Shown: in pieces, positions 18,672 to 26,746 of the stretch
Position numbering within the stretch: position 1 is the stretch's first letter
Layout: each line of letters opens with the position of its first letter
From: Lentisphaerae bacterium GWF2_45_14
GTDB lineage: Bacteria; Verrucomicrobiota; Lentisphaeria; Victivallales; GWF2-45-14
DNA: 40,938 bases
Direction: 5' to 3'
Assembly: GCA_001804785.1 (NCBI GenBank)
Contig: MHBG01000016.1
Span: 1 to 40,938 of the forward strand
Translations under genes and position numbers: made by a program
Notes under the pieces: model-generated
The model's database searches: none
Seen by the model: the letters and a program-made list of their open reading frames with translations, nothing else
What the model was told of the DNA's origin: nothing

Positions 18672-19320
18672 GAGCATGCTTCTCCCTGCACTCAAGCAGT
18701 CTCGCGAAAAGGCAAAAGAGATACAGTGCCTGGGCAATGTCAGGCAGTGCGTTATGGGCTCCATCCAGTATGCCGGAGATTACTACGGGTTCACGCCTCC
18801 GACTTATGTTCCTCTATATACGATTTCTGGACCAAACGGAAGCATAAACGGCGATGACGTCCGCTGGGCAGGAATGCTGTACATACTTGGATACATTTCA
18901 AATAAGGAGATATTTACCTGCCCGAACGATCTCGCCATCGCAAAAGAAGTCTATCCGACGTGGAAAGTCGGGCAGATGCAGGTCATGACCTACGGGCTGA
19001 CCCATGACGATCCCAACAATATATCCGCAGGATTTACTAATATATACAAACAACGCGATCCTTCACAGAAGATTCTGCTGACAGATGCTATTTATTACAT
19101 GACGTACAACAGCATAAACAAGTGGGTGCCGGCCTCATATATTTCGTATTACAGCGGGGCCCCGGTATCGGACGCAAACAGGGTTCCTCACCTGAAACAT
19201 TTCGGCAAAGCGAACGCGGCCTATGCCGATGGGCACGCATCGGGCTCGAAGGCTGAGAATTTCCGTAAAAGCGGGATATTAGGCGGGCGTAATCAAAACC
19301 TTCTGCCGCTCGCCTTCTGA
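18574..19320 (+). CDS. Pseudopilin with H-X9-DG signature (module 2)
   Basis: The 248-residue protein is a paralogue of the product at 14523. The leader and helix are nearly identical ([20 protein letters not shown], then [20 protein letters not shown]), again with Asn before the processed Phe. The C-terminal signature is [17 protein letters not shown]. The middle (residues about 115-180) differs most: the first copy has [20 protein letters not shown] where this one has [20 protein letters not shown]. The ribosome binding site is the same GAGGGGG. It precedes the DUF4091 lipoprotein gene by 87 bp, repeating the order seen in module 1. Confidence 0.92.
   Translation: MPVANKKTYKLFIWKNFTLIELLVVISIIAILASMLLPALKQSREKAKEIQCLGNVRQCVMGSIQYAGDYYGFTPPTYVPLYTISGPNGSINGDDVRWAGMLYILGYISNKEIFTCPNDLAIAKEVYPTWKVGQMQVMTYGLTHDDPNNISAGFTNIYKQRDPSQKILLTDAIYYMTYNSINKWVPASYISYYSGAPVSDANRVPHLKHFGKANAAYADGHASGSKAENFRKSGILGGRNQNLLPLAF
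18775..18863 (+). repeat. 89-bp repeat block B, copy 2
   Basis: Matches 14724-14812 with two mismatches, both G-to-A relative to copy 1. A weaker third block at the gene ends (about 15228-15275 and 19273-19320) has roughly four mismatches in 48 bp. Confidence 0.88.
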
Positions 19321-19407
19321 CCATAAAAAACAGGAATCGCAGCACAAAATCTCAACTAGAAACAAATTACGCAATTTAAAGTTGCAATAAAAAAAGAAAG
19401 AGCAGAT

Positions 19408-21996
19408 ATGAAAAATTGTCATTGTCGGAAAAAACTTATGTTGCTTCTTTGTTTAGCCGCCGCCGCTGGCTGCGTCCAACAGCAACAGGGCAAAAGTGAA
19501 AATATCATTGCGCACTGGACTTTTGACGATGCTTCAGACAATAAAATCAAGGATGCATCCGGCAAGCATGACGGGATGGTGAAAGGAGATAAGACTGGGG
19601 AATTCATTAGAAAAGGACTTTACGGAAATGCCGCAATTTTTGGCAAGGGCAGGAACACTGTCGTCATACCGCACAGCGATGAATTGTCATTGGCTGACGA
19701 TTTTAGTATAGAGTGTGTCATCAAACCTTTTTCGGTAGATTTTTTCAATACCATAATCTGGAAAGGAAGCAGGAATATATCGCCGGAAGAAATCAATTAT
19801 TTCGTGGACATAAAAAATGGAAGATTAGAGCTGAAAACAAAAGACAAAGCGGGTAATTGGAGCGTCTATTCCACACGCAAGCCGGTTATTGAAAAAAACA
19901 AATGGCACGACATAATCATTACCTACAAGCAAGGCCAAGTCAATATTTATGTAAATGGCAAAAAATGCATAGTAGACATTTCCGAAAAGGAACCAGCTCA
20001 GAATACTCTTCTTGCAAATGAACATGAAGTGACTATAGGAGCAGGAGCCAATCATATTGAAAACTCTTATTTTTTTAACGGTCTGATTGATGATATAAAA
20101 ATATCAAAAGGCGTAAACGCGGATATTTCAAAGGGCAAGCAGGAAAACTTTACTAAAAAAGTAGTTGAAAATGAAATTACGGGTCTGGAAAACAAATCTT
20201 CTGAAATAATAGACGCCGCCAGGAAATTGAAAAATTTAATGAATGACGGCGGTTCGCAGGACAATAATGAGATATTAAACTCATTGCTAAAAGTCTATGA
20301 AAAAGGGTTGACGGCGAATGAATCTCTTCTTGAAGAGTTTAATAAACAAATAGGAATAATGGAATATAAAAATTACTATATTTCGTCTTTTGGTGAAGAA
20401 AAAAATTTCGCCTTGACTGTTTTGCCGACATATGAGAGGCTTGTAAAGAAAACTACATTCTTCAAAGACATAAAAAATCTCAAGAACGATATCTCCTTGT
20501 CCCTTGCCAGAAATGAGCGCGAGGGTTTTCAGGCTATTCTTCTAGGCAGTCCGTTCGGTGATGTAAATGACGTAAAGGTGAGCGTGGAGGATTTAAGGAA
20601 TGAAAACGGCAAGGACACGATACGCTCAAAAAATATTGAATGGGCGCCGATTGCAAGCATTGAAACAGCTCCGCCCGAAATTGACGTCGATTTTGTGGGA
20701 AAAATTCCCGATGCCATTATGGAAGGGGGAGAGAAGATCAATGTCGCCCGAAATGATTTCACCCCTGTTTTTTTCAGAATATTTGCGGATAAGGAAACTG
20801 TTCCTGGGAACTACAAAGGTAGGATAACATTTTCTTGTGATGGAGTTTCACAGGAACTTATATTAAATGTCAAAGTTTATGATTTTACTCTTCCTGAAAA
20901 AAATTCTTTGGTTGTAGGTTTTACTTTCTTTGAATCATTTTATCAAAAATGGTACGGCTACAAGACATTGACAGACGAACAGAAAATGGGCATATACAAG
21001 TTTCTTCTTAAATATCGGATTCCGCCTAACAATATTTATTCAGGCGGAGGATGTTACCCTGAAATAGAGTTCCTCGAAAAGCTGGCTGACAAGGGAGCTG
21101 ATTTCTGCACTTTGAAAAGCCTGGGCGGAAAGGGATTGAGGTCGGAAAAGGAAATAAATGAAGTACTGGAAAAATACAGGAAAAACATCAATAAGCTCAA
21201 AGCGGCTAATTTATATAAATATACGTATTTTTACGGTTACGATGAATTGGATTGTCATTCGGATTCGCTGGATTCGGCAAAACAGATAATGCCAAGGATT
21301 ATGAATGAATTTCCTGATTTAAGACTGATGCAGACTTCATTTCCGAATCCTGATATTGCCGGACTTTTTAATGTATGGGTTCCTCTGTTCGCCTATTTTA
21401 CATCAGAGCAAAACCTGAAAATACTTGATAAAATGCGAAAAAAGCCTAACGCGGAGATCTGGTGGTACAATGCAGATTTCCCCAGGAAGCCTTTTCCAAA
21501 CTATTTTATTGATTATCCCGTTTTTGACTGTCGAATCATCATGACACTCAGCTATATGTACAAGGTACAAGGCATTTTGTATTGGAGTATCAATCGGGAA
21601 TGGAAAACCAATGACGTCCAGGGAAACAAATGGCCGCAAATTCCGTGGAAGCCCTATATTTTTAACATTAACAACGGCGCCCGCAAATATGTCAACGGCA
21701 TGGGCAATATGGTTTATCCGGGAGCAGACGGGCAGATTTATCCTTCGCTTCGTCTGGAAAACCTGCGGGATGGCGTGGAGGATTACGAATATCTGAAACT
21801 ACTGGAACGGCAAACGGCAATATTGAAGCAGTCCGGCAGAAGTCCGGCTCTGGTGCAGGAGGCTGAACCCCTGCTGCGCGTGCCGGCGGACGTGGCAACG
21901 GCCGTCAACAACTATTCCGCCGATCCGCAAAAACTCATAGATTACCGACTGAAAGTCGCCGTGCTGATTGAAAAAATCAACAAAGCTCTCAAATGA
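19408..21996 (+). CDS. DUF4091-type glycan-active lipoprotein with LamG domain
   Basis: The protein has 862 residues. A lipoprotein signal peptide ends in LAAAAGC, with lipidated Cys22. Residues about 35-240 form a LamG/concanavalin-like domain (IIAHWTFDDASDNKIKDASG, FSIECVIKPF, KWHDIIITYKQGQVNIYVNG, YFFNGLIDDIKIS). A helical segment, a beta-sandwich (335-490) and a TIM-barrel-like domain follow, with YFYGYDELD, FNVWVPLFAYF, AEIWWYNADFPRKPFPNYF and VQGILYWSINREW matching the order in the 1069-aa protein. The end carries LRLENLRDGVEDYEYLKLLE, the DUF4091 signature. It lacks the CBM9-like module of its neighbour and is more AT-rich, so it is a diverged relative rather than a recent copy. Confidence 0.88.
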   Translation: MKNCHCRKKLMLLLCLAAAAGCVQQQQGKSENIIAHWTFDDASDNKIKDASGKHDGMVKGDKTGEFIRKGLYGNAAIFGKGRNTVVIPHSDELSLADDFSIECVIKPFSVDFFNTIIWKGSRNISPEEINYFVDIKNGRLELKTKDKAGNWSVYSTRKPVIEKNKWHDIIITYKQGQVNIYVNGKKCIVDISEKEPAQNTLLANEHEVTIGAGANHIENSYFFNGLIDDIKISKGVNADISKGKQENFTKKVVENEITGLENKSSEIIDAARKLKNLMNDGGSQDNNEILNSLLKVYEKGLTANESLLEEFNKQIGIMEYKNYYISSFGEEKNFALTVLPTYERLVKKTTFFKDIKNLKNDISLSLARNEREGFQAILLGSPFGDVNDVKVSVEDLRNENGKDTIRSKNIEWAPIASIETAPPEIDVDFVGKIPDAIMEGGEKINVARNDFTPVFFRIFADKETVPGNYKGRITFSCDGVSQELILNVKVYDFTLPEKNSLVVGFTFFESFYQKWYGYKTLTDEQKMGIYKFLLKYRIPPNNIYSGGGCYPEIEFLEKLADKGADFCTLKSLGGKGLRSEKEINEVLEKYRKNINKLKAANLYKYTYFYGYDELDCHSDSLDSAKQIMPRIMNEFPDLRLMQTSFPNPDIAGLFNVWVPLFAYFTSEQNLKILDKMRKKPNAEIWWYNADFPRKPFPNYFIDYPVFDCRIIMTLSYMYKVQGILYWSINREWKTNDVQGNKWPQIPWKPYIFNINNGARKYVNGMGNMVYPGADGQIYPSLRLENLRDGVEDYEYLKLLERQTAILKQSGRSPALVQEAEPLLRVPADVATAVNNYSADPQKLIDYRLKVAVLIEKINKALK

Positions 21997-22123
21997 GGAA
22001 TTGCCGAAGGAATGAAGCCGTTGAAAAATACAAATCTGCCATTATCTCTGGAACAGTCAGCCGGAATTTAAATACAAGTATACGGATTATAGGCAAAGTA
22101 AAGCAAATAGAGAGGTTTTCAAA

Positions 22124-22993
22124 ATGTTGACAGTTATAAAAAAAATTGGCTTATTAGAAAATGATCCGCAACTTGATTTCAAGAAAAGGGTTTGTGATTT
22201 TCTAAAACTTGAACCAGTAAGCAACTTAGAAGACGCGGACTTGATAGACCTGTCGTCTTTATCTTTTGAGAAAAATGATTCCCTAAAAGTGACCGAATGG
22301 GCAAAAATCAAAAAAATTCTGGTAGCTCCAGCCGCTGCAGCAAAATTGCCACTGGGCAATATTAAAGAGGAAAATATTTATGTCTCTTTCCCTTTGAGGG
22401 CGTGGGCCCTTCCCAAAAAGATCCTCAAAATGAAATGTGATGATATTTGCGGCGAACTGACATCCTTGAGGATAACATGGACGCGGCCGAAAAAGGAATC
22501 ATCGAATGAACATGAATTCCTTTATAATACTTTAGCCGGCCTGATAGACATAGCAGGCCTTATAGCCGAAACGCCGCTGGAGCAACTTTACGTGGAAAAG
22601 GTAAAGGGAGAAAATAATCTTTTTGCTCTGGCAATGTTTGAAGGCGAAATAGCTCTGGAGATAGAGGCTAATGAATCCCTGCCTGACTCCATGGAAGGTA
22701 CGCATTTCATCAAAGCAAACTTTACAGACGGCATAATAACAAACGTACCGCTGGCGGGACATTTCAACGCAGAAGGCTCTATATATGCCACGGATGAAAA
22801 GGTTTCGCGTCTGTTAATCGAAAATGGGGAGTGGGACGGAGGGGATGAAATCCAAAACACATACTGGCAGATGCTCTTGTCAATAAAAGACGGCTCCTAT
22901 CCCAGTGGGCTTTTGGACAGCATTAAAATATTTAAAGCCATCAATGAAACTTTAAAAACCAGCATGCCTGTAAATTTGGGAGAACAAAAATGA
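22124..22993 (+). CDS. Unrecognised protein, possibly a degenerate Gfo/Idh/MocA-type partner
   Basis: I do not recognise the family with certainty. The 289-residue product has no signal peptide and no GxGxxG nucleotide-binding motif. Its C-terminal third (DEIQNTYWQMLLSIKDGSYP, then SIKIFKAINETLKTSMPVNL) looks like the last helices of Gfo/Idh/MocA proteins, and IYVSFPLRAWALPKKILKM like the strand-helix after their EKP region. The start has AGAGG. Its stop overlaps the next start as ATGA, so it is translationally coupled to the oxidoreductase-like gene at 22990. A non-catalytic partner subunit is a reasonable inference, not a demonstrated role. Confidence 0.6.
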   Translation: MLTVIKKIGLLENDPQLDFKKRVCDFLKLEPVSNLEDADLIDLSSLSFEKNDSLKVTEWAKIKKILVAPAAAAKLPLGNIKEENIYVSFPLRAWALPKKILKMKCDDICGELTSLRITWTRPKKESSNEHEFLYNTLAGLIDIAGLIAETPLEQLYVEKVKGENNLFALAMFEGEIALEIEANESLPDSMEGTHFIKANFTDGIITNVPLAGHFNAEGSIYATDEKVSRLLIENGEWDGGDEIQNTYWQMLLSIKDGSYPSGLLDSIKIFKAINETLKTSMPVNLGEQK

Positions 22994-24090
22994 AACCTGT
23001 TTCCATGATAATAGCCGGGGCGGCAAATCCGCATGTCAGAAATTATTACGGTGGTCTAGCAATGGGGAACTGTCCTGTAAAAACTCTTGCGATTTCAGAC
23101 CACGACCCGGAAAGGCTTCAATACGCAAAAGATTTTTTTGCCAATTCAGGAATGGAAATCAGCTTCTATGGCGACTGGCGAGAAATGTACGAGAAGCATC
23201 CTGAAGCAGAGTCTGTCATGGTCGGGACTGACAATATTCATCATTTTGAGGCGACGCGGGAAGCCATCATGCGCAGCAAGCATATATACAGCATGAAGGT
23301 AATATCAATGAACGAAGGTGAATGCGAAGAGCTTATAAGGCTTCGCAATCAAAAAAAAATAGTATTCGAGGTCGAACTTGAATTACATTTCTCCGCTCAA
23401 TATAGGCATATAAAAGAGGCCGTCCAGAGTGGAAAGCTGGGGGAAATAAAGTCTATTTACCTTACGAATGTGTCCCAGTCGCCGTGCAACTATTTTCCGA
23501 ACTGGGGTGACCCCGAGCTTTCCTATGGAAAGACTATTCCGATAAAAGCTGGGTCAAGCGTATGTCGAGGGGGCGGTTTGACAGATCATCCGCATCCATT
23601 CGATTTAATTCATTGGGTTACTGGACTGGAGTTTAAAAAAGTTTTTGCCGTTTCGAGCCGGAATCAGCGTGCCCATTTGAAGGTCGAAGACCACGTTGCA
23701 ATTACGGGGGAGCTGGAAGGCGATGTAAAATTCTTTATAAACCCTTCGTATTCCAACTTGGAGGAAAACGTCGCAAAAAGAGTTCTCATATGGCCAAAAT
23801 CTTTGGAGGTAAATCTCAAAGTGACCGGATCAAAGGGATATATGGCCACCGATTATTTTGATAAACCTCTTTATGTTGTGGGGAAAAATCATATATCCCC
23901 CAACCGCTTGATTGTTGACGGAATGGGGAAAACTGCTATTGGCGGGTGCAACGGGGCTTTGGATTGCTTTGCCAAAGCAGTAAGGGGCATGCGTGATGTC
24001 GAATCAAGCGCGGAGGACGGTCTTAGAGCTGTAAAAGTGATGAATGCGGCGTATGAATCCATCTATAACAACAAAGCGGTCTATCTATAA
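22990..24090 (+). CDS. Gfo/Idh/MocA-like protein with altered cofactor motifs
   Basis: The protein has 366 residues and the two-domain Gfo/Idh layout. The dinucleotide loop reads MIIAGAANPHVRNYYGGL rather than GxGxxG. The usual EKP is replaced by IYSMKVISMNEGE, which keeps the Lys but not the Glu or Pro. The substrate half is conserved: VFEVELELHFSAQYRHIKEA, SGKLGEIKSIYLTNV, GGGLTDHPHPFDLIHWVTGL and, near the end, DGLRAVKVMNAAYESI. It may still bind NAD(P) in a modified site. It ends the plus-strand carbohydrate series and is coupled to the upstream gene by an ATGA overlap. Confidence 0.85.
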   Translation: MKPVSMIIAGAANPHVRNYYGGLAMGNCPVKTLAISDHDPERLQYAKDFFANSGMEISFYGDWREMYEKHPEAESVMVGTDNIHHFEATREAIMRSKHIYSMKVISMNEGECEELIRLRNQKKIVFEVELELHFSAQYRHIKEAVQSGKLGEIKSIYLTNVSQSPCNYFPNWGDPELSYGKTIPIKAGSSVCRGGGLTDHPHPFDLIHWVTGLEFKKVFAVSSRNQRAHLKVEDHVAITGELEGDVKFFINPSYSNLEENVAKRVLIWPKSLEVNLKVTGSKGYMATDYFDKPLYVVGKNHISPNRLIVDGMGKTAIGGCNGALDCFAKAVRGMRDVESSAEDGLRAVKVMNAAYESIYNNKAVYL

Positions 24091-24103
24091 AACTGGCATT
24101 TGC

Positions 24104-24241
24104 GAGTCTATAATATGGCAGACGCTGCACGTGAAAATGAGTTTACAGGCTGTGTGCGATTACTTGAAGCGCTGGAGCTTTATGCATCAAAAACCCATTC
24201 GCAGATATCTGGGTGAAAAATCTCTCCAGCCATCCCTGTAA
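24104..24241 (+). pseudogene. IS630-type transposase remnant (HTH segment)
   Basis: The frame ending at TAA 24239-24241 reads VKMSLQAVCDYLKRWSFMHQ followed by KPIRRYLGEKS. This closely resembles the segment of IS630-family transposases where a second HTH passes into LKRWGFTxQKPxRR. Nothing of the DDE domain follows and there is no credible start, so only a scar remains, just after the stop of the oxidoreductase gene (24090). Confidence 0.65.
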
Positions 24242-24362
24242 ATCAGTACTTTATCCAGAATATTTGGTGGCACCTTCCGGCGTTCATGTATCATCCGATG
24301 TCTACTTGTTGAGGCTGGATGTATATATCACTTCGAACGCAATAATTCAATACTTTATTTTG

Positions 24363-25529
24363 TTACAGTTTCTTAATCTCTGGAAGATATACCCTTATGG
24401 AGTCTTTGATTATTTTCTGCTTGCAGTAGTTGCTGAGTCTGCGGATAAGTATATCCGTAGCCTCATACCCCTTGGATACGACGAGAAATCCTTTCTCGGT
24501 CTTTATATCTTCGGCAAGCACCATTCCTTCTAAGAGGTTTTCTATTTTGAGAAGGCGGGTAGACGCATTTTCGAGTTCGGGTATTTCTATTTCACCCAGA
24601 AGCGCAATAATCTGCGGTTCATATTTCACACCGGAAATCTGCATCATTTCAATGGCCTTGTTTTTGGAGGCTTTGCGACAAAGAAAGGTATCGAAGTCAG
24701 TCGCCGCTTTGAGCAGCATTATTCCGAGCACAACCGGATCGGTGTTTTTCAAAGGATATTTTATTTTTGAAAAGTCGGGTTCACTTTCCTGTTTTTCTAT
24801 TATTGTTGAAACCACCTCGAGGCGCGGTATCTTTTCAAGGAGTTTCCGGCCTGTACCCGGAACTTCCTTCAGCATATGCATTTCGGTGGGATCAAGCTCG
24901 ACGCCCTCAAAATTCTTCTCCACGATTTCCATGGGGACGGTTACACAGCCTATCTGTGAAAGCATCGCGGCAACTTCATACTGCCAGAGATCATCTATTT
25001 CGAGTTTTTTACCAATTGCGGTGATAAAATATCTGAGTCTTTTTGCGCGGCTGAATGCAAAGGGATTGGTCATGGCGAGAATGTCGGTAAGTACCTGAAT
25101 GGAGGCTTTCAGGGTATTTTCCAGGAGGACTTTCTCCGCCGTCACAAGATTGTACTGTTGGAGTCCCGTAAGAAGGGCCTTCATCATAGTGTCGGGCGGA
25201 CACGGTTTAGTAAGGAAGCGGAAAATACTACCCTCATTGATGGCGTTTATTGCTATTTCGATATCAGAGAGGCCGGTCAGCATCATTCTTATGGTATCGG
25301 GACTCATTTCTCTTACCTTGGCGAGAAACTGAACGCCGTCCACGCCTGGCATGCGCATATCGGAAACGACTATTGCAAACGGGCCCTCGCCGCCAGTTAA
25401 AATCTTGTAGGCACTCTCCGCATCTGGCGCAGTGCATATTGTAAAATGCTTTCTGAAAATGCGTTCGAATCCTGACAGAATGTTTGGATCGTCGTCAACG
25501 AAAAGTATCTTCACGTCTTTAAGAGTCAT
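24363..25529 (-). CDS. Response regulator with degenerate HD-GYP-like output domain
   Basis: The protein has 388 residues. Residues 1-125 are a receiver domain (DDD at 12-14, phospho-acceptor Asp57 in SDMRMPGVDG, Lys in FLTKPC). Residues about 135-300 follow the helix pattern of HD-GYP domains, but the metal-binding HD is replaced (EVAAMLSQIGCVTVP instead of LLHDIGKIGIP) and the later HHE/GYP region reads STIIEKQESEPDF. The domain is therefore unlikely to hydrolyse cyclic di-GMP and may act by protein contact. The C-terminal 70 residues (LLKIENLLEGMVLAEDIKTE) are typical of such proteins. It is the last gene of the signalling operon, overlapping the HDOD gene by 4 bp (ATGA). Confidence 0.85.
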   Translation of the reverse strand: MTLKDVKILFVDDDPNILSGFERIFRKHFTICTAPDAESAYKILTGGEGPFAIVVSDMRMPGVDGVQFLAKVREMSPDTIRMMLTGLSDIEIAINAINEGSIFRFLTKPCPPDTMMKALLTGLQQYNLVTAEKVLLENTLKASIQVLTDILAMTNPFAFSRAKRLRYFITAIGKKLEIDDLWQYEVAAMLSQIGCVTVPMEIVEKNFEGVELDPTEMHMLKEVPGTGRKLLEKIPRLEVVSTIIEKQESEPDFSKIKYPLKNTDPVVLGIMLLKAATDFDTFLCRKASKNKAIEMMQISGVKYEPQIIALLGEIEIPELENASTRLLKIENLLEGMVLAEDIKTEKGFLVVSKGYEATDILIRRLSNYCKQKIIKDSIRVYLPEIKKL

Positions 25530-26746
25530 TGGAGGGCCCTTTCAAATTTGTTACGGCAAATATCGCGCCAGACGTCTATTTTGCTCGCCTTTCCACATTT
25601 TTCCATATAATCAAGGTCAAGAAGCTTCATTTCGTCCTCACTGTTTCCGTCTTTGCTGAAAAATGTTTCAGCCGCCCAGGAAAGATGCAGTATGGGCAGA
25701 AGAGGGCTTTCGCTGTTCACGCATCTGGAAGGGCACATGAAGTAGGCGATAGCCTCGGTAATGCAGTCCTTGAGTCCCCATATGCCGAGCAGATAAGCTC
25801 CTACCTCTCCGTGGTTAACGCCGAGTATGGATTCCTCGGCTTCAAGATACGAAATATTCTTCTCCTTTATAGCTCTGCATATTTCACGATAATCATCGGG
25901 CAGCTCCGAGATAATGACAATTTCGCCGATTTCGTGGAGAAGGCCCGCCACGTACATATTCTCTTCATCTTCCTTTGTAAATCCTTCGTTCCGGGCTATT
26001 TCGCGGCAGAAAGAAGCGGTCATCATGCTTGAGTGAATCACTTCCTCCATCGAACGGGCACTGAACTTTTTCAGATCGAACTGCGAAAAAGTGCCGATTG
26101 AAAGAACCAGCGGGCGAAGCACGTCTATTCCAAGAAAGCTCACGGCCTGGGCGATATCCGTTATATGATTAGGAAGGCCGAAAAACGAGGAATTAACCAG
26201 CTTCAATATCTGAGCGCTCATGGAGATGTCATGGTGAACGATATCCGCGACTTTGCGCATGGAGCATTCCTCTTTTCTCAGTTCCTCGGTAACCTCAATA
26301 TAAATATTCGGAAGGCTGGGCAGCTTGTCAATCCTCGAAACAATCTTCAGTACCCTTGCACTCTTGAGCATCCGCCGAAGTCCCAGCGAAGAATTTATCG
26401 TATTTTTCAGGACATTCGAGTCGCAGGGTTTGGAAAGGAACTGATGCGCGGGGCCGACTGTCCTGAAGATAACTTCCTCGCGCGACTGGCCGGAAAGCAC
26501 CAGACGAATAGTCGAGGGATATTTTTTCATGACCTCCTCAAGCAACTGAGAACCATCCATATCGGGCATCCTCATATCGGTGACGAGCACGTCGAACTCC
26601 TTCTCCGCCATCCGTTCAAGAGCCTTCTGACCACAGGTTACAAACTCGATATCCCACTCGCCTTCCATTGAATGAAGCATCCTTCTTATTCCCCGCAGAA
26701 TATTTGGTTCGTCGTCGACAAAAATGATTTTCATAGGATTCGGCAT
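25526..26746 (-). CDS. Response regulator with HDOD output domain
   Basis: The protein has 406 residues. The receiver is at 1-125 (DDE at 11-13, phospho-acceptor Asp57 in TDMRMPDMDG, FLSKPC). The HDOD domain spans about 140-340: IDKLPSLPNIYIEV, VADIVHHDISMSAQILKLVN, SSFFGLPNHITDIAQAVSFL, YVAGLLHEIGEIVII and VNHGEVGAYLLGIWGL. HDOD proteins act in signalling without a proven enzyme activity. Its start overlaps the kinase stop by one base (TAATG) and its stop overlaps the next start by four, so the three genes are translated as a unit. It is probably phosphorylated by the kinase encoded upstream. Confidence 0.92.
   Translation of the reverse strand: MPNPMKIIFVDDEPNILRGIRRMLHSMEGEWDIEFVTCGQKALERMAEKEFDVLVTDMRMPDMDGSQLLEEVMKKYPSTIRLVLSGQSREEVIFRTVGPAHQFLSKPCDSNVLKNTINSSLGLRRMLKSARVLKIVSRIDKLPSLPNIYIEVTEELRKEECSMRKVADIVHHDISMSAQILKLVNSSFFGLPNHITDIAQAVSFLGIDVLRPLVLSIGTFSQFDLKKFSARSMEEVIHSSMMTASFCREIARNEGFTKEDEENMYVAGLLHEIGEIVIISELPDDYREICRAIKEKNISYLEAEESILGVNHGEVGAYLLGIWGLKDCITEAIAYFMCPSRCVNSESPLLPILHLSWAAETFFSKDGNSEDEMKLLDLDYMEKCGKASKIDVWRDICRNKFERALQ

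Noticed and set aside
14490..18863. Repeat blocks as a CRISPR or a transposon end
   Set aside because: There are only two copies, both coding and without terminal inverted repeats or regular spacers; they are paralogous gene segments.
24213..24533. 106-codon plus frame at the end of the signalling operon
   Set aside because: It overlaps the regulator gene antisense and has no domain; only the IS630-like frame upstream is recognisable.
24430..25098. 222-codon plus-strand open frame
   Set aside because: Antisense to the REC/HD-like regulator; Ser/Ile-rich translation typical of a shadow frame.
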